64,000 nt of DNA from Pseudomonas sp. (GTDB lineage Bacteria; Pseudomonadota; Gammaproteobacteria; Pseudomonadales; Pseudomonadaceae): positions 1 through 64,000 of the forward strand of contig NZ_JAGIBG010000006.1 in the NCBI RefSeq assembly GCF_017744435.1, given 5' to 3'. Position 1 is the stretch's first letter. Each line of letters opens with the position of its first letter. Below are positions 47,481-56,400 of this stretch, in pieces. The notes below the pieces were generated by a model, which saw only the letters and a list, made by a program, of their open reading frames with translations, did no database searches and was not told the DNA's origin. The translations under genes and the position numbers were made by a program.

Positions 47481-50400
47481 ATGGACAACATCGTCGTCGC
47501 CGACAAGCAATCTGCCGTCGCCACCCAGAATGCCTGGGGCAACATCACCCTCAACGGCCCTGGCGTCGTGCAGATGCCGGTCGCCCCGGATCAGGTGGCG
47601 ACCGTCACCCGCCGTGGCCAGGACCTGATCGTCACGCTCAAATCCGGAGAAAAGGTCACCGTCGGCAATTTCTTTGCCGTGGACCAGGCCGGTGTCGGCA
47701 GTGACATGGTTTTCGTCGGCGAAGACGGCACCTTGTGGCACGCCAACTATGACTCGACGGCCTTCACCGGCTTCACCTTCGACGAAGTGGCCTCGCTCGA
47801 TGAGCTGGTGGCCGGCATCGGGGTTGCCGGCGCTGGCACCTCGACCTTTGCCATCGCTGGTCTCAGCCTGCTCGGCGTCGGCGGCGTGGCAGCAGCGGCA
47901 AACAACAGCAGGGGTGGCGGGAGCGGCGGAGGTAGCGGCAGCTCGCCTGGCGACACCACGGCACCCGCTACGCCGATCGACCTGCTGGTTTCGCCTGACG
48001 GCCTGCGCCTTAGCGGGCGCGGCGAACCCGGCACCACCGTGCAAGTGCACGATGCCGCCGGCAATCTGGTCGGTAGCGGCCTGGTCGATGCCAATGGCAA
48101 CTTCACCGTCACCCTCAGCCCTGCCCAGGCCAACGGTGAAACGCTGGATGTGCGCCTGGTCGACGCCGCAGGCAACAGCTCCCCACCACTACAGATCAAT
48201 GCCCCCGACATTACTCCACCAGCCGCACCATCCAGCCTTGCCGTCAGCCACGACGGTACCGTGCTCACCGGCCGTGCCGAAGCAGGCAGCACGGTACGCG
48301 TGCTGGCTGCCGATGGCATCACCGTACTGGGCAGCGCCGTGGTCGGCGCGAACGGTGCGTTCAGCATTACCCTCACCCCGCCTCAAGTCGACGGCCAACA
48401 GCTGCAGGTCACGGCTACCGATGCTGCGCATAACACATCCATTGCCGGCAGCGTTACCGCGCCTGATATCGTCAACGGCGGCGACACCACCCCGCCACTC
48501 CCGGCCAGCGGCGTGATCATCAGCGCCGACGGGCGCACCGTGTCGGGCCGTGGTGAAGCCGGCACCACCGTCAAAGTGCTGAACGATCAAGGTCAGCTGA
48601 TCGGTACCGGTACCGTGCAGCCCGATGGCAGCTTCACCTTGCAGCTGACCTCGCCGGTGGTCAATGGCTCGTCGCTGCAGGTCACCCTCACCGATGCCGC
48701 CGGCAACGTCTCGACGCCAAGCCCGCTGACCGCGCCGGACCTGCTGCCCCCTGCACAACCCACCGGGCTCAGCCTGGCCAATGGCGTGACCCTGAGCGGC
48801 AGTGCCGAGGCGGGCGCCCGGGTGGAGGTGCGTGATGCCAACGGCACCTTGATCGGCAGCGGCATCGTCGGGCCGAATGGCCACTTCAGCTTCACCCTCG
48901 CCCCGGCCCAGACTGACGGTGAACACCTGGCGATCAGCGTGATCGATGCCGCCGGCAACCGTTCGACACTGCTGGATTACACCGTGCCGGACACCACACC
49001 ACCGTCGATTATCAGCAACGTCATCGTCGGCGCCGGTAGCCTGGTCGTGTCCGGCCGAGGCGAGCCGGGTGCCACCGTTGAAGTGCGCGACGCCAATGGC
49101 ACGGTCATCGGCACCGGCGTGGTGACAGCCAACGGCACCTTCCTGGTCGACCTCAACGGCCCGGTCAGCGCCGGCGAAACCATCGTGCTGGTGCAGACCG
49201 ATGCCGCCGGCAACCCTTCGGTATCACTCACCGTGATCGTCCCCGCTACCGCCGTACCTGAAGGCCCGGCCGGGCTGGTGCTGGCCGCCGACGGCTCGTC
49301 CATCAGCGGTAGCGCCCCGGCGGGCAGCCTGGTGGAAGTGCGCGATGCCAACGGCAACCTGATCGGCAGCGTGCAGGCAGGCAACGACGGTACCTTCACC
49401 ATCGCCCTGAGCCCGGCCCAAGCCAATGGCGAACTGCTCGACGTGGTGGCCATCGACGCCGACGGCAACAGCTCGCTGCCGACCCAGATCACGGCCCCCG
49501 ACATTACCCCGCCTGCGCAAGCCAGCGACCTGCACCTGGCGGCCGACGGCATCACCCTCACCGGGCGCGGCGAAGTCGGCGCCACCGTGCAGGTGACCAA
49601 CGCCCAGGGCACGCTGCTGGGCACCGCCACAGTGGGCGCCAACGGCTATTTCACCGTCACGCTGTCGTCCGCCCAGCTCAATGGCCAGGCGCTCGACGTG
49701 GTGCTGCGCGATGCCGCCGGCAACAGCTCCACCGCCAACCTCACCGCACCGGACCTGGACGGCCCGCTGCAGCCATCGGCGCTGGCCGTCGATGTCAGCG
49801 GCCTGCACCTCACCGGCGCCGGCCAGGCGGGCTCGATCGTCACCGTGCGCGCGGCCGACGGCAGCGTGCTGGGCACGGCCATCGTCGGTGCCGACGGGCG
49901 TTTCGACGTCACCCTCAACGCCCCGCAACGCAACGGTGAACACCTGAGCGTCGAAGCCACCGACGCGCTGGGTAACAGCGCCGGCCCGGTCAGCTTCACC
50001 GCCCCCGACACCACGCCACCGCAAACGGTCGGCAACCCGAGCATCGACGGCGCTGGCAGCACCGTCAGCGGCACCGGCGAACCCGGCGCCACGGTTACCG
50101 TGCGCGGCCCGAATGGCAGCGTGCTGGGCACCGCCGTGGTGAACGGCGATGGCAGCTTCCAGGTCACCTTGAGTACTGCCCAGACCAACGGCCAGGCCCT
50201 GACCGTCGAGCAGCGCGACCCCACCGGCAACGTCTCGGCCGCCATTGACCTGTCTGCCCCGGACACCCAGGCCCCGGCCACGACCACTGGCCTGGCCCTG
50301 TCCGCCGACGGCACGGTGCTCTCCGGCAATGGCGAGCCTGGCGCGCAAGTGCAGGTGACCGGCGCCGGCGGCGCGGTGCTGGGCACTGCCACGGTCGGAG

Positions 50401-53400
50401 CCAACGGCAGCTTCCATGTGACCATCGACCCACCGCAGCTCAATGGCCAGGTGCTGACCGTCATCCAGACCGACGGCGCCGGTAACCCCTCCCCCGCCAA
50501 CACCCTGACCGCCGCGGATATCGAGGCGCCCGCAGTGGCACAGGGCCTCGGCCTGAGCGCGGATGGCAGCACCCTGACCGGCCAGGGCGAGCCCGGCGCT
50601 ACCGTCGAGGTCCGCGACACGGCCGGGCAGTTGCTCGGCAGCGGCGTGGTCGATGGCGGCGGCACCTTCAGCGTCACCCTGACACCTGCACAGATCAACG
50701 GCGAAACCGTCTCGGTGGTGCTCACCGACGCCGCTGGCAACGCTTCGCCATCGGCCCCCTTCACCGCCGATGACAGCAGCGCCCCGGCGGCCCCCAACGG
50801 CGTGCAGGTCAGCGCCGACGGCACCCGCGTGCAAGGCACCGGTGAAGCCGGTGCGACCGTGGAAGTGCGCAATGCCGCGGGCGACCTGCTGGGCTCTGCG
50901 GTGGTTGCCGCCAATGGCAGCTTCAGCGTGTCGCTGAACCCACCGCAGCTCGATGGCCAGTCCCTCGACGTCACCCAGACCGACCCGCAGGGCCACGCCT
51001 CTGGCGCCGCCCAGGCGACCGCACCGGACCTCACCCCGCCCGCGCTGCCCACCGGCCTCGCCATCAGTGGCGATGGCCTCACGCTGACCGGTAACGCCCC
51101 CGGCGCAGCTTCGGTAACCGTGATCAGCCCGACCGGCATCGAAACCACCGTGGCGGTGAATGGCGACGGTAGTTTCAGCGTGCCGCTGTCCCCTGCCCTG
51201 CTCAACGGCGAAACCGTGACCGTGGTGGTCAGCGATGCTGCCGGCAATGCCACGCAACCGACCAGTGTCACCGCCGCCGACAGCACGCCACCGGCAGTGG
51301 CCACCGACATCGCCGTCAGCCCGGATGGCGGCACCATCAGCGGCAGGGCCGAACCCGGCACCACCGTGATCGTGCGCGATGGCAGCACCGAACTGGGTAC
51401 CGCACAGGTTGGCGCCGACGGCACCTTCGTGGTTCAGGTCAACCCACCGCTGGTAGCCGGCGACAACGTGCAACTGGTGGTGCACGATGCCGGCAACAAC
51501 GAAACCGCAGTCAACGTGGCCGGCCCGGATGGCAGCCAGCTTGCCGCGCCAAGCAACCTGGCCATCAGCGCCGATGGCTTCCTGCTGACTGGCCAGGGCA
51601 CCGTCGGTTCGCTGATCACCGTCACCTCCGGGGGCACCACCCTGGGCACCGGCACGGTCGGCAGCGACGGCACCTTCCGCATCTTCTTCACCAATGCCCA
51701 GCTCAACGCACAGACCCTGCAGGTCACTGCCCGCGCCTCGGCCGGTGGCAACCCGTCGGTACCGGCCATCATCGTCGCCGCCGACAGCACGCCACCGGAC
51801 GCACCGACCCAGGTCACCATCAATCGCAGCGGCAGCACGGTCAGCGGCCATGGCGAAGTGGGCGCGACCGTCAGCGTTACCGATGCCAACGGCACGCTGC
51901 TGGGTTCCGGTATCGTTGGCAGCAACGGCCTGTTCACCCTCAACCTGGTGCCGCCACAGGCCAATGGGCAGAACCTCACGATCACCCAGGCCGACGCCGC
52001 CGGCAACGTCTCGCTGGCCGCGACCGTGCAGGCTCCCGACCTGCAAGCGCCCGATGCGGCCACCGGCCTGAGCCTGAACAACGCCGCCACGGTCGTCAGC
52101 GGGCAAGGCGAAGCCGGCGCGACGGTGACCGTGCGCGACGCCAGCGGCAACGTACTTGCCACCGGCACGGTGAACCAGAGCGGACAGTTCCAGATCACCC
52201 TGCCCAACGCCCAGACCACCGGCAGCCCCCTGCAGGTGACCCTCAGCGATGCCGCCGGCAACGTGTCCGGCCCGGCCAGCCTGGCGACCCCGGACCGCAC
52301 ACCACCGGCGGCGATCACCAACCCTTCGTTGAGCGCCGATGGCCGGCAACTGTCCGGCAACGGTGAAGTGGGTGCGACCGTGCAGGTGCGCGATGCCAGC
52401 GGCACGGTGCTCGGTACCGCCACCGTGGGGGCCGACGGGCGCTTCACGGTGACGTTCGCCACCCCGCAGGCCACCGGCCAGGCAATTGGCGTAACCCAGG
52501 CTGATGCCGCCGGCAACGTGTCCCCCGCCGTCAATGTCACCACCCCGGACCTCACTCCGCCTGCGGCGCTGACCAACGTCGTGCTCAACAACAACGGCCT
52601 GACCCTCACCGGCCTCGGCGAGGCGGGTGCCTCGGTCACCGTGCGCGGCCCGGACGGCACCATCATCGGCACCGGCCTGGTGGGCGCCAACGGTAGCTTC
52701 ACCCTTACCCTCACCAGTGCCCAGCTCAATGCCCAGCACCTGAGCGTGACCCAGACCGACGCCAGCAACAACACCTCGGTCGCCGTCAGCGTCACCGCGC
52801 CCGACTTTACGGCGCCGGCCGCACCGACGGCCTTGTCACTGTCCGGCAGTGGCCTGCAACTGAACGGCACTGCCGAGGCCGGCAGCACGGTGACCGTACG
52901 CGACGCCTCGGGCAATGTGCTGGGCACCGCCGTGGCAACAGGCAATGGTGTGTTCCAGGTCACCCTGAGCAGCCCCCAGACCAATGGCCAGGTCCTGCAG
53001 GTGACCGCCACCGACGCCGCCGGCAACGTCTCGCCAGCGGCGCCCTACACCGCCGCCGACACCACACCGCCTGCGGCGGTGGACCACCTCGCGGTCTCCG
53101 CCGACGGCACCAGCCTGGCCGGTACCGGCGAAGCCGGCGCCACCGTCACCGTGCGCGCGCCGAACGGCAGCACACTGGGCACCGCCACTGTCGGTGCCGA
53201 TGGCCACTTCACCGTGGCCCTGAGCCCGGCTGCCAGTACCGGCGAAGTGCTCAGCGTGACCCAGGCCGACGCCGCGCAGAACGTGTCGCCCGCGCAAACC
53301 GTGACCGCGCCGGGCAACGTTGCCCCGGACAGCCCGGACAACCTGGTGCTGTCGGCCAACGGCCTGGTCGTCACCGGCTCCGCCGCCGTGGGCGCCACGG

Positions 53401-56400
53401 TCAACGTCTACGGCCCCAATGGCGTATTGCTGGGCACCGCACGGGTGGCCAGCGATGGCACCTTCAGCGTCACCCTCGCCAGCGCCCAGGCCAACGGCGA
53501 GGTGCTGCATGTCAGCGCGGTGGGCAGCGATGGCAGCGTCTCCCTGCCTGCGACCCTGCAAGCACCGGACACCACCGCACCGCAACCGCTGACCAACCTG
53601 GCGCTGTCCAGCGATGGCCTCACACTCACCGGCCGTGGCGAAGCCGGCGCCACCGTCACCATCACCGGGCAGGGCGGCGCCAGCCTGGGCACCGCCGTGG
53701 TCGATGCCAACGGCAACTTCAGCGTCAACCTCGCCAGCGCGCAGATCAACGGCCAGCGACTCAGCGCCGCACAGACCGACGCCGCCGGCAACGAGTCCAA
53801 CAGCGTCAACCTCACCGCGCCCGATCGCGTGGCCCCGGACGCGCCTGCCAACCTGGCGTTCGCCGGCGGCGGCAGCCTGCTCAACGGTATCGGCGAAGCC
53901 AACGCCACGGTGAAAGTCATCGCCGCCGACGGCACCGTGCTGGGCACCGCCGTGGTGATGGCCAACGGCAGTTTCCAGGTCATCCTCGGCACACCGTTGG
54001 CCAACGGCCAGGCCGTGCAGGTGGTGCTGACCGATGCCGCCGGCAACCAGTCTTCCCCCGGCGCCATCACCGCCCCCGACACCACGCCACCGGCCGCGCC
54101 CACCGAGCTGGCCATCGCCAGCGACGGCGCGACCATCACCGGGCGAGGCGAAGCCGGCGCGCTGGTCACCGTAACCGACCCGGCCGGCCAGCAGATCGGC
54201 ACGGCCATCGTCGATGCCAGCGGCCACTTCACCCTGACCCTCAACCCGGCCCTGGGCAACGCCGAGCTGCTTGGCGTGACCCTGACCGATGGCGCCGGCA
54301 ACGTGTCGCCGGTCACCACCCTGCAGACGCCGGACTTCACCCCGCCGGACTTGCTCACCAACGTGCTGATCAATGCCAATGGCAGCGTGGTCAGCGGTTC
54401 CGGCGAGCCCGGCGCGACGGTCACCGTGACCAACGCCGCAGGCGTGGTGCTGGGCACCACCACCGTGCTCGCCGATGGCAGCTTCCGCGTCGAACTGACC
54501 CCGGCGCAGATCAACCAGCAGGTGCTGTCGGTGCAACAGGCCGACCCGCCCGGCAACATCAGCCTGCCGGTCACGGTCAATGCGCCGGACCTGACCCCGC
54601 CGGCTGCGGCGGCCTCGCTGCACCTCAATGCCGCCGGCGACCAGCTCAGCGGTACCGGCGAAGCCGGCACCACGGTGCGCGTCTACGTCGGCACCACCGA
54701 GATCGGCACCGCCACGGTCGCGGCCAATGGCACCTTCGTGGTCAACCTCAGCGCGGCACAGCTCAACGGCCAGCTGCTGCAGGTCACCCTGACGGACGCC
54801 AGCCAGAACATCTCGCCGATCAGCACCCTCAGCGCCGTCGACATCACCCCACCCGCCACGGTGGTCGCCCTGCTCAACGCCAGTGGCACGCAGATCAGTG
54901 GTACCGGCGAGGCCGGCGCGCACGTCACGGTGATGAACAACCTGGGTAACATCGTCGGCCAAGGCACCATTGCCGCCAATGGCAGCTTCGTGATCAACCT
55001 GACCACGGCGCAGATCAACGGCCAGGTGCTGACCATCATCGCCCAGGACGCCACCGGCAATCCGTCGGTACCCCTGCTGCTGACCGCGCCAGACCTGGTC
55101 CCACCGACCGAGCCCGGCAACCTCACCCTGACCGGTAACGGCACCCTGCTCAGCGGCACCGGTGAAGTCGGCAGTGTGATCAGCGTGCGCGACCCGTCGG
55201 GCGCCGTGGTCGGCACCATCACGGTGCCCGCAGGCGGCAACTTCACCGTCATCCTCAGCCCGGCCCAGAACAACGGCCAGCTGCTGAGCGTGATCGCCAC
55301 CGACAGCGCCGGCAACATCTCGACGCCTGCCGCCTACCAGACCCTCGACACCGCGCCACCAGCCGCGGTCACCAACCTGGCCATCAACAACACCTACAAC
55401 GTCCTCACCGGGCGCGGCGAAGCCGGTGCCACCGTGACGGTCAGCTTCGGTGGCGTGGTCATCGGCACGGGCCTGGTCGACAGCGGTGGCAACTTCTCGA
55501 TCAACCTGTCGCCTGCACCGGGCTCGGCGGCGTCCCTGGCCGTCACGCAAACCGACGCCGCCAGCAACACCTCGGCGGTGGCGACCTTCCTCACGCCGCT
55601 GGTGCCGCCACCGGAGCCACCGGTCAACGTGACACTGGCCGCCGATGGCCTGACCCTGACCGGGACCGCTGCCACCGGCGCTTCGATCCGCGTCTACGAC
55701 GCCGCTGGCAACCTCATCGGCGCCGGCTCGGCCAACATCGGCAACGGCGGCTTCTCCATCACCCTGAGCGCCGCGCAGCTCAACGGCCAGCATTTGTCGG
55801 TGACCTCGGTGTCGCTGCTGGGTGGCGAGTCGCAGCCGGTGTTCATCACCGCCGCCGACATCACCCCGCCGGCCAACCCGGTGGTCAGCGCGCTGTCGGC
55901 CAACGGCCTGGTGCTCACCGGTACCGGTGAAGCGGGCGCCACGGTGACCGTGCGCGATGCCAGCGGCAACGTGCTCGGTACCGGCCTGGTCAACGGCTCC
56001 GGCGGCTTCAGCATCAACCTCAGCAGTGCCCAGCTCAACGGCCAGGTGCTCAGCCTGACCCAGGCCGACGTCGCACTGAACGTGTCCGGCGCCACCAGCT
56101 ATACCGCACCGGACGTTCAGGCCCCGCTGGCGCCGACCAACCTGGCGATCAATGGTGCCGGGACAGTACTGACCGGCGTAGGCGAACCGGGCGCAACTGT
56201 TACCGTGACCAACGCCAGTGGCACATCGCTCGGCACCGCCTTGGTGCTGGCCAACGGCACCTTCAGCGTCACCCTGACCGCCACCCAGAACAACGGCCAG
56301 GCCCTGGTGGTGCGCCAGTCCGACGTCGCCGGCAACCAGTCCGGCAGCACCGGCATCACCGCCCCGGACACCACCCCGCCCACCGCGCCGGTGGCCAACA

